Shown: positions 17,600 through 26,017 of the stretch, one piece after another
Layout of the letters: every line of letters starts with the position of its first letter
Numbering within the stretch: position 1 is the first letter of the stretch
Assembly (NCBI GenBank): GCA_029863175.1
Contig: JAOTVX010000013.1
Location: 1-64,000, forward strand
Length of the DNA: 64,000 bases
Origin: Betaproteobacteria bacterium
GTDB lineage: Bacteria > Pseudomonadota > Gammaproteobacteria > Burkholderiales > SG8-41
Direction of reading: 5' to 3'
The notes under the pieces: model-generated
The model's database searches: none
What the model saw: only the letters and a program-made list of their open reading frames with translations
Told to the model about the DNA's origin: nothing
Translations under genes and position numbers: made by a program

Positions 17600-18154
17600 C
17601 TATTGGATGTACGTGGGCAGGAACTTGAGTGGCAGGCCGATCTTGAGCCCCGGGCCGAGCCCCGCGTACAGGATGAGCATCGTCGCCAGGGACAGTGCCA
17701 GCGCGAGCAACGCCGCCCGCGCCGGTGTCGCTCGGGGTCCCGCCAGCAGACGCGGGACCAGCAGCGCCATCATTAACACGACGGTCGTGATTTCGAATCC
17801 GACCGGCTCGACCAGGAGCGCGTACAGCAGCACCAGCACGATGACGGACGCGAACTCCAGCCAGTGCAGCACGACGTACGGCGCCTCGTAGCGCGCGGCG
17901 GCGGCGGCCTGGGACAGGAAGATGCTGCGCGCCAGGATGATCACCGCCCAGATCACGCAGAAGCCGAGCACTAGCCGGGGAAAAAAGGCGTCGCCCGGAT
18001 AACCCGGCAGGATGGGCGGCATCATGTTGTAAGTCTCGACGGAGAGAAAGCTGAGGCCCAGCAGGATGACTCCGGCCGTGCTCAACAGCGCCGCCCTCGT
18101 CGGCACCTTGATCTCAAAAGCCCCCGAGGCGCCCCGCTTTGTTCGATCCGACAT
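17600..18154 (-). CDS. tctB: Tripartite tricarboxylate transporter, small permease TctB
   Basis: A 184-residue protein from the ATG at 18154, which has GGGGGAAC as ribosome site; a GTG 15 bases upstream is less likely. Four hydrophobic segments are visible, beginning LLSTAGVILLGLSFLSVETY and including the typical FFPRLVLGFCVIWAVIIL. This is the small membrane subunit that pairs with TctA. It lies between the receptor gene and tctA. A hairpin with a U-tract at 18237-18272 separates it from the receptor gene. Confidence 0.9.
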   Translation of the reverse strand: MSDRTKRGASGAFEIKVPTRAALLSTAGVILLGLSFLSVETYNMMPPILPGYPGDAFFPRLVLGFCVIWAVIILARSIFLSQAAAAARYEAPYVVLHWLEFASVIVLVLLYALLVEPVGFEITTVVLMMALLVPRLLAGPRATPARAALLALALSLATMLILYAGLGPGLKIGLPLKFLPTYIQ

Positions 18155-18236
18155 GCCGTTCCCCCACACCGAGGAGTGGTCCGCTTAACAGCCCGCCCCG
18201 CCGCAGGCAATCGGACGCGACGAGTTCCCTGCAGCG

Positions 18237-18272
18237 CACAAAAACGAGCGGCGGACAGGACCCGTCCGCCGC
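18237..18272 (-). terminator. Hairpin with U-tract between tctC and tctB
   Basis: On the minus strand a 9-bp perfect GC stem (18264-18272 with 18248-18256, loop of 7) is followed by TCGTTTTTGTG. It lies 20 bases after the tctC stop and about 80 bases before tctB. It may stop part of the transcripts, so that more receptor than permease is made. Confidence 0.7.
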
Positions 18273-18291
18273 CCACCCCGAAAAACCCGGC

Positions 18292-19278
18292 TTATTTCTT
18301 GATGATCTTGTACTCGACCATGAAATCCCTGACGACCTTCTGGTTCTTCGACATGTCCTCGTTGAGCCACTTACGGTCGGTCTTGAGATCGAGGAGGATG
18401 TGCGTGCCTTTGAGAAGATAGTCCTGGTAGGCCGGCGACTGCACCAGCTTCTCCAGCGCTTCGACCAGCCGGTCCATGACCGGCTCCGGCGTGCCGCGCT
18501 TGACCATGAGGCCCTGCCAATGGTGCGGGATTTCGTATTTCAGGCCGACTTCGCGCACAGTCCGGACGTCCTTCCAGTGCTTGTCGGTCGTCAGGCGTGT
18601 CTCGGTCTTCATGACCAACGGGCACACGGTTCCCGCCTCGATGTGCGGCCGCCAAGTGCGCGGAGACGCTTGTCCCACGGCGAGATGGCCGCCGACGACA
18701 TCCTTCACGGTGTCGCCGTCGCCCCCGTAGGGCACGAAACGCACGTTGCTGATGCCTGCGTCCCGGAGGAAGGCCAATTGGTGCCGGTGGTGGGTCGAGC
18801 CGATCTTGTTGCTGCCCATCGCCAGCTTGCCGGGATGCTTCTTGGCGTACGCGACCAGGTCCTCGTAGGTCTTGATGCCGTACGGGTTGTCGCAGCGAAC
18901 GGCGACGCCGTATACGTGCTTCTCGACTTGAGCCAGCGTCTGGAAATCGGCATAGGACTTGGTGTAATGCGGCAGGTGAAAATACCCGTAGAAGCTGGCG
19001 CTAATGTGCATGATGGTGTGCCCGTCGGCGGGCTTGTTGGCAACGTAGAGCACGGGCTCGTGCTGCGAGCCCCCGCTCTTGAAGATCACCTGCACGGGTA
19101 CGCCGAGCTGTTCCGAAAATCCCTTCGCGAGAACCTGGCACCAGACCGCGACGCTCGAACCCGGTCGTGTAGTGCAGATCAACTCCATCGGCCTGGACGG
19201 AAACTTCTCGGCAGCGGCCGCAATGCTGCAAGCCGCAGCCAAAACGAAAACACCCAAGGCTTTAATGATTGGTCCCAT
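18292..19278 (-). CDS. tctC: Bug/TctC family periplasmic solute receptor
   Basis: A 328-residue receptor with an N-terminal signal peptide (IIKALGVFVLAAACSIAAAA, cleavage near residue 23) and the family start FPSRPMELICTTRPGSSVAV. The two-lobed Bug fold binds a carboxylate in the periplasm and passes it to TctAB. The ligand loop here reads TRPGSSVAVW instead of the common PPGGGTD, which suggests an unusual ligand. AGGAGGAAACAG precedes the ATG. It heads the tctCBA group; a leaky terminator follows it. Confidence 0.93.
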   Translation of the reverse strand: MGPIIKALGVFVLAAACSIAAAAEKFPSRPMELICTTRPGSSVAVWCQVLAKGFSEQLGVPVQVIFKSGGSQHEPVLYVANKPADGHTIMHISASFYGYFHLPHYTKSYADFQTLAQVEKHVYGVAVRCDNPYGIKTYEDLVAYAKKHPGKLAMGSNKIGSTHHRHQLAFLRDAGISNVRFVPYGGDGDTVKDVVGGHLAVGQASPRTWRPHIEAGTVCPLVMKTETRLTTDKHWKDVRTVREVGLKYEIPHHWQGLMVKRGTPEPVMDRLVEALEKLVQSPAYQDYLLKGTHILLDLKTDRKWLNEDMSKNQKVVRDFMVEYKIIKK

Positions 19279-19531
19279 CTGTTTCCTCCTCGTTTTTTAG
19301 TGGAATGGACCTGACTGTTTTCGTTTTTTCTGAGAGTACGGCAGCCAGACGGTGGGCGCCAGCCATTTCCGGCTTTAGCGCCGTGCCGCACGTATTCTCG
19401 ACGCACTGCAACAACGCGCGAGCAGGCGCTCGCTTATTGCTAAAACATCAAAGGAATCATAATCGGACTTTAAAAACCACCTGATTCCGGCTCGAGCTCA
19501 TCGAGCGCAGAAATTGGGTCCGGTTACTCCG

Positions 19532-21283
19532 CTATTTCGAAGGTACTACCGGCAGGAGCAGGTGGGCGAGGCGATCCGGGCCCATGTGCAGCGCGACGTC
19601 GCCCCCGAACACCGCGGCCGGCCGGTCGCGCGGGTCATCGTGGCGGAAGGGCCCGACGCCAGTGAATACTGCGTTCAGGTTGCCGAGGCCTTGCGCTGCG
19701 CCGCCGGGCCACTCGTAGTCGCGCCCGCGCACGGTCAGGCCAACGCGATAACCCCTGGGCACCACGATGGACGTCGGCCACACCTCGACGTCGAGCTCGT
19801 AGACCTCGCCGGGCCTGAGCTTCTGGATTTCGTCGTGGGTGTGATAAGGCCGATAAGGCAGCGACAATTTCTTGTCGAGCTTGCGGTGGGACGCGCGCAG
19901 CCAGCCTTGCGCAATCGGTGTGTGCGGATCGAGCGCGCCCATGAACGTGATCTCTTTCAGATCGGGCGCGAAGACGCGCACCACCAGGAAGAGATCGGCG
20001 TCCTCCGTAGCCGAGGACATCCACAGCTTGGCCGCAATCGGTCCCGTGATCTCGGTGTCGCGCTCGAGCGGCGCCGTAAGAAACGAGACACCATCCGAGA
20101 AGCCGCCATAGCTGACGCTTCCCGTCGTCTTTTGCGCTTCGGCCGTGAGTGCATGCCCTTCCGGGTGCAGGTAATACTTCATCCACTGCGTGCGCGCGAG
20201 CGGCCACTCGTTTTCGTGGCGCTCGACAAATTTCTCGCCGGGATGGCGCACCAGCAGGGTCACCTTCGGCTGCTTCGACCATCCGCTGTCCTCGCCTTTC
20301 AGGAAGTGGCCGAAGAAGCGCTTCTGGATCCTGAGGCCATAGTCCGTATAGAACTCGGTCCAGTGCTCGATGCCGTGCACCTCAAGCCACTTGTCTTTCG
20401 ACGCCGCGCGCACGAAGCCCTCGAAATTGCCGCGCGGGTGCAGGCCCTGGCCACCCCAGTTGGCCGACGAGAGGAGCGGCACATTCACCTTCGACCAGTC
20501 CGGCATGCGCGAGCGCCAGTAATCGTCGCTCGCCAGCCGGTTGGCGTAGCAGTCGTCGGCGAAGTCGCGCCGGGCGGCGCCGAGCTCTTCCGCCCGCAGC
20601 GTATCGGGCCCGGACACCCAGTCGCCGTTCATGCGGCTGCGATAGCCCTTCGTGCCCTGGCCGTACTGCACGGGGATGACCTGCCTGGGAAACCAGGTGT
20701 CGGCGAAGGTGCAGTAGATGCCTCCGTGATGGCTCAGATCCCGGTAGTAGTCGGCCGCGCCCTCCCAGACGCAGATCGCCGCCAGGTGCGGCGGCTGCAG
20801 CGCGGCCGCCTGCCACTGGTTCATCGCGTAATAAGAGATGCCGTTCAGTCCGATCTTGCCGTTCGACCAGTGCTGCTTCGCCGCCCACTCGATGCAGTCG
20901 TAGAAATCCTGCGCCTCGCGCGGCGACCACAGATCGAGCAGCCCCGGCGAGCGGCCGGCGCCGCGCGAGTCCACGCGCACGACGGCGTAGCCATCCGGCA
21001 CCCACTTCTCCGGATCCACGACTTCCCAGTTCTGGTACTTGTTGGTGGAGCTTGTGGGCACGTCGGGGTGCTCCTCGCACATGCGGCGCCACTGGGTAAC
21101 GTAGAGGTCTTCGAAATGCAGCCATTTGCCGTAGGGGCCGTAGGTCAGGATGACCGGATACCTTCCGTCCTGGACCGGCCGGTAGACGTCGGCCCGCAGG
21201 ACCAGGCCGTCGTCCATTGCAACTGGCGCATCCCAATCGATCCGCATGCCGTCGCGGATCTCGCTCACCTCCCGATATCCCAT
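19532..21283 (-). CDS. CocE/NonD family serine hydrolase
   Basis: A 583-residue hydrolase of the X-Pro dipeptidyl-peptidase S15/CocE group. The nucleophile Ser150 sits in LNGISYYAMNQW, with DSRGAGRSPG at 105-114 before it. The C-terminal half has the jelly-roll lid domain (LWMSSATEDADLFLVVRVFA). No signal peptide is seen. The family splits esters, amides and acylated antibiotics; the substrate cannot be named. It is upstream of the tctCBA group on the same strand with about 250 bases between, so it may or may not be co-transcribed. Confidence 0.87.
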   Translation of the reverse strand: MGYREVSEIRDGMRIDWDAPVAMDDGLVLRADVYRPVQDGRYPVILTYGPYGKWLHFEDLYVTQWRRMCEEHPDVPTSSTNKYQNWEVVDPEKWVPDGYAVVRVDSRGAGRSPGLLDLWSPREAQDFYDCIEWAAKQHWSNGKIGLNGISYYAMNQWQAAALQPPHLAAICVWEGAADYYRDLSHHGGIYCTFADTWFPRQVIPVQYGQGTKGYRSRMNGDWVSGPDTLRAEELGAARRDFADDCYANRLASDDYWRSRMPDWSKVNVPLLSSANWGGQGLHPRGNFEGFVRAASKDKWLEVHGIEHWTEFYTDYGLRIQKRFFGHFLKGEDSGWSKQPKVTLLVRHPGEKFVERHENEWPLARTQWMKYYLHPEGHALTAEAQKTTGSVSYGGFSDGVSFLTAPLERDTEITGPIAAKLWMSSATEDADLFLVVRVFAPDLKEITFMGALDPHTPIAQGWLRASHRKLDKKLSLPYRPYHTHDEIQKLRPGEVYELDVEVWPTSIVVPRGYRVGLTVRGRDYEWPGGAAQGLGNLNAVFTGVGPFRHDDPRDRPAAVFGGDVALHMGPDRLAHLLLPVVPSK

Positions 21284-21364
21284 GCTGCTCCTCCTAAAAC
21301 TCGTGACGGGTGACCAGTGACTAGAACCCCTCGCGACAGGCCGCTAAGACCCCAAAATCATCAA

Positions 21365-21439
21365 CCACGGAATCACACGGAAAACGATCCGATCCGGGCA
21401 CTGCGCCCCAATTGATAACATTTCCGTGTGTTTCCGTGG
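21365..21439. repeat. Inverted repeat of CCACGGAATCACACGGAAA type
   Basis: The left arm at 21365-21383 and the right arm TTTCCGTGTGTTTCCGTGG at 21421-21439 are near-perfect complements around a 37-base spacer. The same family occurs again at 34961-35047. Confidence 0.8.
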
Positions 21440-21513
21440 CTGCAGTGAATTCTTGAGATAGCTTCTAGTGACTGCGATGGACGGCCGCTCTGCGCGCTCA
21501 CCGTTCACCCGAA

Positions 21514-22512
21514 TCAGGCGACCTTGACCGGTTGGCCCGTCGCCGCCGATTTCACGATCGCCTCGAAGACGGCCACACCGTGAATAATCTGGTCGGCGGA
21601 AATCGGAAACGCCGCGTCGCCGCGAACGGCCGCCGCGAACGCCTCCATTATCACCTTGACCGGATTGATTCCCTTGTGGTCAACCGCCTCCGGCTGGCTT
21701 GAGGGCGGCTGCCCTGGTTTCTCGGGCGCCGGAGTGAAGCGAAACCCGTCCAGATTCCTCTCGGTCTCCGCGAGACCCCGTGTCCCATAGACCGCGACGC
21801 GATAATTGGCGGCAGCCGCAATCGAGCAGTTAAAGCTCGACGTCACGCCGTTCTTGTGCCTCAATGTAACGGTGGTCGTGTCGTCGACGAGCGGGGCTGC
21901 CCGCCGCGTGTTGATGCAATAGACCTCCGTGATCTCGCCGAAAAGATCGATGAATCCGTCGACGAGATGGACGCCTATCCCCGTCATCGCGCCGACTGGG
22001 GTTTCAGCCGGATTGACGCGCCACGACTCCTTCGGCACGAAGAGACCGGCGGGGGCCGTCGCCTCGGCCGCGCCGAAACAAACGGTCCCCACGCGTCCGT
22101 CCCGGACGCGGGCGCGGATCTCGCCGATGGAGGGATGGAACCGGCGCTGATAGTCGATGCCGAGCACGACGCCCGCCTTCTTCACCACATCGAGCGCGGA
22201 TCTCGCGCTCGCGACATTCAGCGTAAAAGGCTTTTCCACGCACATGTGCTTTCCCGCCTGCGCCGCACGCTTGATGTGCTCCTCGTGCTGGCTGTGCGGC
22301 GTGGTGTAGACGACCGCGTCGATTTTCGGATCCCCAAGAATCGCGTCGAGATCGTCGCGCAGCTCGATCTTGCGCTCCTTGCAGAAATCTTCGGCCTTCG
22401 CGCGGGTGCGCGTGTTGCCGGCAACGAACGTGATCTGCTCGCTTTTACCCTGCACAGCATCGACGATCGTCCTTCCCCACCAGCCAAGCCCAACGATTGC
22501 GGCTCTTACCAT
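21514..22512 (-). CDS. Gfo/Idh/MocA family oxidoreductase
   Basis: A 332-residue NAD(P)-dependent dehydrogenase. The Rossmann motif GLGWWG is at 8-13, TTPHSQHEEHI at 70-80, and the family signature EKPF at 93-96. The C-terminal half is the usual alpha/beta domain. Members oxidise sugars, inositols or sugar acids, or act on biliverdin. The ribosome site is GGAGGAAAC. No sugar transporter is next to it, so its substrate is open; the aldonate genes farther left offer one possible link. Confidence 0.88.
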   Translation of the reverse strand: MVRAAIVGLGWWGRTIVDAVQGKSEQITFVAGNTRTRAKAEDFCKERKIELRDDLDAILGDPKIDAVVYTTPHSQHEEHIKRAAQAGKHMCVEKPFTLNVASARSALDVVKKAGVVLGIDYQRRFHPSIGEIRARVRDGRVGTVCFGAAEATAPAGLFVPKESWRVNPAETPVGAMTGIGVHLVDGFIDLFGEITEVYCINTRRAAPLVDDTTTVTLRHKNGVTSSFNCSIAAAANYRVAVYGTRGLAETERNLDGFRFTPAPEKPGQPPSSQPEAVDHKGINPVKVIMEAFAAAVRGDAAFPISADQIIHGVAVFEAIVKSAATGQPVKVA

Positions 22513-22700
22513 GTTTCCTCCTCACGGTCGGTTCAGCGTTATCGCAGGCGCCAAACGCATCGCAGCAGCGGCGCCATCGTTCGATTGTTTACCTCATTAG
22601 CAATTCACTTCGTACGTCGGACTCTGGAGCGGCATTTGACGTACGGAAGGCGCCAGTATAGGGGTGTGCGCGATCGCGGCAAGACGCGGTCGCGGTCGTG

Positions 22701-23426
22701 CTAGCTGATCCCCGTCGCGGCGAAGACCGGCTTAGCAGCGTCCGACGCAAAGCGCATTGCGAGCGCGCCGGCCGCGTCCGGCGCCCCGGCCGCGGCAGCA
22801 GCATCGTAGGCCGTGATATTCTGGATCGCGTCGGGCAAAGGCGCCGCAAGCTTGACAGCGCAGCCCTGGTCAATCATGACCATGACCTCCGAGATCTGCG
22901 CGAGCCCCACCGCCGCCGTGGGATGGCCCGCAACGTATTCCATGATCGCCGCGCCAGTGTCCACCACCACGACCCTGCGGCCCAGCGGCTTGACGAGGCC
23001 CAGCTTCTCGAGAAGTTTTGCCGCATAGAGACCACTCGAAGCCCGGTTGTAGACCACCGCCGACGCCCCCAGCATCACCTTCTTAAACGCGTCGGTGTTG
23101 GACAAGTCGGGTTTGGTCGCGCTTGTGTGCACCACGACTCCCATCCGGGAGCGCCCGACAAAGCCGCGGCTGTCCGGCGCGATCTTGCCGTGCGCGGCGA
23201 ACTCGTCCATCGCCGCCGGCGTCGCGACCAGCACATCCGCGCTCTCGCCTGCCGCGACGCGTTTGCGGACCTCGGGCACCGGAGCGAACTCGACCGTGAC
23301 GCGCGTTCCCGTCTCGCGCTCGAACTCCTGCGCGATCTTTGCCACGCCGCGCTTGACGGCACCGGCGCTCAGCACCTTCAACGTGCCATCAGAGGATTTG
23401 TCGTTTGAAGCCATCTCCGTTTTCAA
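22701..23426 (-). CDS. ModA-like substrate-binding protein without signal peptide
   Basis: A 241-residue periplasmic-binding-protein fold of the molybdate/extracellular solute-binding group: LKVLSAGAVKRGVAKIAQEF at the start, FAPVPEVRKRVAAGESADVL, and the closing QNITAYDAAAAAG. The reading starts at TTG 23426 with AGGGATA, or at ATG 23414. An in-frame TGA lies about 17 codons upstream, with no start codon between. There is therefore no signal peptide and no room for one. No ABC permease or ATPase genes are nearby. It may be a cytoplasmic ligand-binding protein; transport would be a wrong guess for it as it stands. Confidence 0.8.
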   Translation of the reverse strand: MKTEMASNDKSSDGTLKVLSAGAVKRGVAKIAQEFERETGTRVTVEFAPVPEVRKRVAAGESADVLVATPAAMDEFAAHGKIAPDSRGFVGRSRMGVVVHTSATKPDLSNTDAFKKVMLGASAVVYNRASSGLYAAKLLEKLGLVKPLGRRVVVVDTGAAIMEYVAGHPTAAVGLAQISEVMVMIDQGCAVKLAAPLPDAIQNITAYDAAAAAGAPDAAGALAMRFASDAAKPVFAATGIS

Positions 23427-23438
23427 TATCCCTAAGAT

Positions 23439-23656
23439 GTGAATGGTGAATCGATCATGGCGCTGTCGAAAGGTGGTTCAGGGCGAAGTGTCCACTCGCC
23501 AAAAGGAGAATAGAAAAACAACATTAGCCGCAGATGAACGCAGATAATAAAACTCAAGAAATCATCATCGTCCGGTTTCGTCGGCATCCATCGGCGGCCA
23601 CAGTTTTGCTTTTGAGGCCGCCCCTACTTATCACTTACTATTCACCCTTCACGAGT
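23439..23656. repeat. Nested palindromic repeat locus (GTGAATGG, GCAGATGAACG words)
   Basis: The outer left arm GTGAATGGTGAATCG is at 23439-23453 and the inner left arm CGCAGATGAACGCAGATAA around 23523-23547. The inner right arm GGCATCCATCGGCGGCCA is near 23583-23600 and the outer right arm TCACTTACTATTCACCCTTC at 23631-23650. It fills most of the 430 bases between divergent genes. Confidence 0.65.
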
Positions 23657-23858
23657 TTTCGCAGTTGCTGGACGCAGAGTGCGCGCGACCGGCTGGTGGG
23701 AAATGGAGGGAGCGTCGCAAGGGTAGCAGACGCTCCCGGCCCGCACAATCGAGCGGCTTGGGCGAGACTGGTCGATATGCTATTCTGCACGCGCAAGCCA
23801 TTGCCGCGCGAAGGGCTCCCGCCCCGCGCGCCATTCCAGGATTTCAAGGAGGAGTCAC

Positions 23859-24803
23859 ATGACCCAGGCGCAACGCATTCGCGGCGTGCTCGCTCCGGTC
23901 GTCACCCCGTTCAACAAGGACCTGAGCCCGGATCCCCAGCGCTTCATCGCGCAGTGCAAATGGATGCTTACGCAAAACTGTGGCCTCGCCGTCTTCGGCA
24001 CCAACAGCGAGGCGAACTCGCTATCCGTTAACGAGCGCATCGCGCTGCTCGATGCCCTGCTTGCGGCCGATGTCGATCCCGCGCGCATGATGCCTGGAAC
24101 CGGCTGTTGCGCACTCACGGACACCGTTCGGCTGACCGAGCATGCGGTAAAAGCGGGCTGCGCGGGCGTGCTGATGCTGCCGCCCTTTTACTACAAGGAC
24201 GTTTCCGAGGATGGCCTCTACCGCAGTTTCTCGGAAGTGATCGAGCGGGTCGGAGATTCGCGCCTGAGGATCTATCTGTATCACATCCCCCCCGTCGCGG
24301 TCGTGGGCATCAAGCCGGGCCTGGTCGAGCGGCTCATGAAGCAGTATCCGACCGCAATCTCCGGCATGAAGGACAGCTCGGGCGACTGGAACAACACCAA
24401 GATGATGCTCGACGCCTTTGCCGAGTCCGGCTTCGACGTCTTCGCGGGCAGCGAGTCGTTTCTGCTCGCGAACATGAAGAACGGCGGCGCGGGCTGCATC
24501 TCGGCCACTGCCAACGTGAATCCTGCGGCAATCGACCAGCTCTACCGTGAGTGGCGCGGCGCGGATGCCGAAGCGCAGCAGCAGGCGCTCGACGTCGTGC
24601 GCAAGACCGTCGGGCAGTATGTGATGATCCCTTCACTCAAGGCGGTCGTCGCGCATTTCACCAATGATCCCGACTGGGCGAGCGTGCGCCCGCCGCTCAC
24701 CGGACTCACCGCCGCGGAGGCGAAGAACGTGATCGACGGACTGAAGAAGCTCGATTTCGACATGCCAGGTATCGGCTCGCCATCCGCGCAAGCCGCTGCC
24801 TGA
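23859..24803 (+). CDS. DapA/NanA family aldolase or dehydratase
   Basis: A 314-residue class I aldolase barrel. The Schiff-base Lys171 is in GMKDSSGD and the partner Tyr141 in YHIPP; GTNSEANSL at 47-55 replaces the GTTGE loop of true DapA, so dihydrodipicolinate synthase is unlikely. Such relatives split or dehydrate 2-oxo acids, for example 2-keto-3-deoxy sugar acids or aromatic aldol products. AAGGAGGAG stands before the ATG. A LigI-like lactonase follows on the same strand after 130 bases of repeat, so the pair could act in one ring-cleavage or sugar-acid route. Confidence 0.88.
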   Translation: MTQAQRIRGVLAPVVTPFNKDLSPDPQRFIAQCKWMLTQNCGLAVFGTNSEANSLSVNERIALLDALLAADVDPARMMPGTGCCALTDTVRLTEHAVKAGCAGVLMLPPFYYKDVSEDGLYRSFSEVIERVGDSRLRIYLYHIPPVAVVGIKPGLVERLMKQYPTAISGMKDSSGDWNNTKMMLDAFAESGFDVFAGSESFLLANMKNGGAGCISATANVNPAAIDQLYREWRGADAEAQQQALDVVRKTVGQYVMIPSLKAVVAHFTNDPDWASVRPPLTGLTAAEAKNVIDGLKKLDFDMPGIGSPSAQAAA

Positions 24804-24825
24804 CGCCCGGAGCGGAGGCGCAACT

Positions 24826-24912
24826 CGTGATTGGTGATCGATGGCCGGTAATTCAACAAGATTTGGGCTTTTAATGTTTTCGGGTCACAGGTCACGGCTC
24901 ACGAATCACGGC
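24826..24912. repeat. Inverted repeat of GTGATTGGTGATCG / GTCACGGCTCACGAATCACGG words
   Basis: A short left arm at 24826-24840 faces a longer right arm at 24882-24912. The family is the same GTGAATCGTGA word group found at 12784 and 29936. Confidence 0.55.
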
Positions 24913-24935
24913 CTCGCCGAAAGCGGAGACACGCG

Positions 24936-25838
24936 ATGAGCAAACAACCGGCAAAAGCCACCGAGGCGCCGACATGCGCCCCGCCCGATTTCAACCCGCG
25001 CATGCCGCTGCTGCGGCTGCCGGTGCATGCGTGCGATACCCACGCGCACATCCTCGGGCCCAAGGACAAATACGGCTACGCGCCCGAGCGCGTCTACACG
25101 CCGCCCGACTGCCTGCTGCCGGACTACCTGCACATGCTCGACCGCCTCGGGGTCGAGCGCGCCGTGCTGGTTCAGCCCAGCGTCTACGGCACCGATAATA
25201 CAGTCATGCTCGATGCGATGAGGACCGCAGGCAATCGTTTCCGCGGCGTCGCGGTGGTCGAGGAGGACATCCCGGACGACGAGCTAAAGAAGCTCGACGA
25301 CGCCGGCGTGCGCGGCGTGCGCGTGAATATCGTCGACGTGAAAGACCGCAAGGCTGGCACGCTACCGATCGACGCGCTGCGCGAGCAGGCGCAACGCATA
25401 AAGCCGCTCGGCTGGCATATGGAGTTTCTGATGCACGTTGACGAGTTCCCGAACCTCGACGGCTCGTTCGCGGATTTTCCGGTCGACATCGTGCTCGGTC
25501 ACCTGGGTTATATGAAGACCGAAAAGGGGCTCGAGGATCCCGGCTTCCAGGCGCTGCTCCGGCTCGCCAAATCGGGGCATTGCTGGGTGAAGCTGACCGG
25601 CCCGTACCGCATCTCGACCGAGCCGCTGCCGTATCCCGACGTGACGCCGTTTGCACATGCGCTACTTCAAGCCGCGCCGGACCAGATCCTGTGGGGCACC
25701 GACTGGCCGCACGTCATGTTGAAGGGCACGATGCCCAACGACGCTTCGCTCTGCGACCGGCTATCGGAGTGGATCCCGGACGCTAGCATGCGTTCGCGGG
25801 TGCTCGTGCGCAATCCGGCGCGGCTTTACCTGTTCTGA
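24936..25838 (+). CDS. LigI-like amidohydrolase (lactonase)
   Basis: A 300-residue amidohydrolase family 2 protein. CDTHAHILGP holds His36 and His38, HMEFLMHVDEFPNLDG and LGHLGYMKTEKG hold the middle ligands, and GTDWPHVM gives the conserved Asp near residue 250. The layout matches 2-pyrone-4,6-dicarboxylate lactonase and 4-sulfomuconolactone hydrolase, which open lactones from aromatic degradation, often without bound metal. It follows the DapA-like gene on the plus strand. The exact lactone cannot be read. Confidence 0.85.
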   Translation: MSKQPAKATEAPTCAPPDFNPRMPLLRLPVHACDTHAHILGPKDKYGYAPERVYTPPDCLLPDYLHMLDRLGVERAVLVQPSVYGTDNTVMLDAMRTAGNRFRGVAVVEEDIPDDELKKLDDAGVRGVRVNIVDVKDRKAGTLPIDALREQAQRIKPLGWHMEFLMHVDEFPNLDGSFADFPVDIVLGHLGYMKTEKGLEDPGFQALLRLAKSGHCWVKLTGPYRISTEPLPYPDVTPFAHALLQAAPDQILWGTDWPHVMLKGTMPNDASLCDRLSEWIPDASMRSRVLVRNPARLYLF

Positions 25839-25894
25839 GAAAGCGAACCCCTAACCGCCGAGGATGCAGTGATAATGAATTGAACCGTGGAGAT

Positions 25895-25985
25895 GGGGAG
25901 AGAGGCCAAGACAATATTGAACCGCCAAGGCGCCAAGAGAATCACGAGAGCACATTGACCGCCGATGAACGCGGATGACACCGGC
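25895..25985. repeat. Cluster of intergenic repeat words
   Basis: ACCGCCAAGGCGCCAAGAG (about 25920-25938) and ACCGCCGATGAACGCGGATG (about 25960-25979) are typical dispersed intergenic words. They lie between the convergent lactonase and FeoB-like genes. I see no gene here. Confidence 0.5.
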
Positions 25986-26017
25986 AATGGGTAAGGAATG
26001 ATTGGCGGAGCGCTGGG

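Noticed and set aside
19514..21313. A 599-codon open frame on the plus strand
   Set aside because: Antisense shadow of the CocE/NonD hydrolase, with no recognisable protein features.
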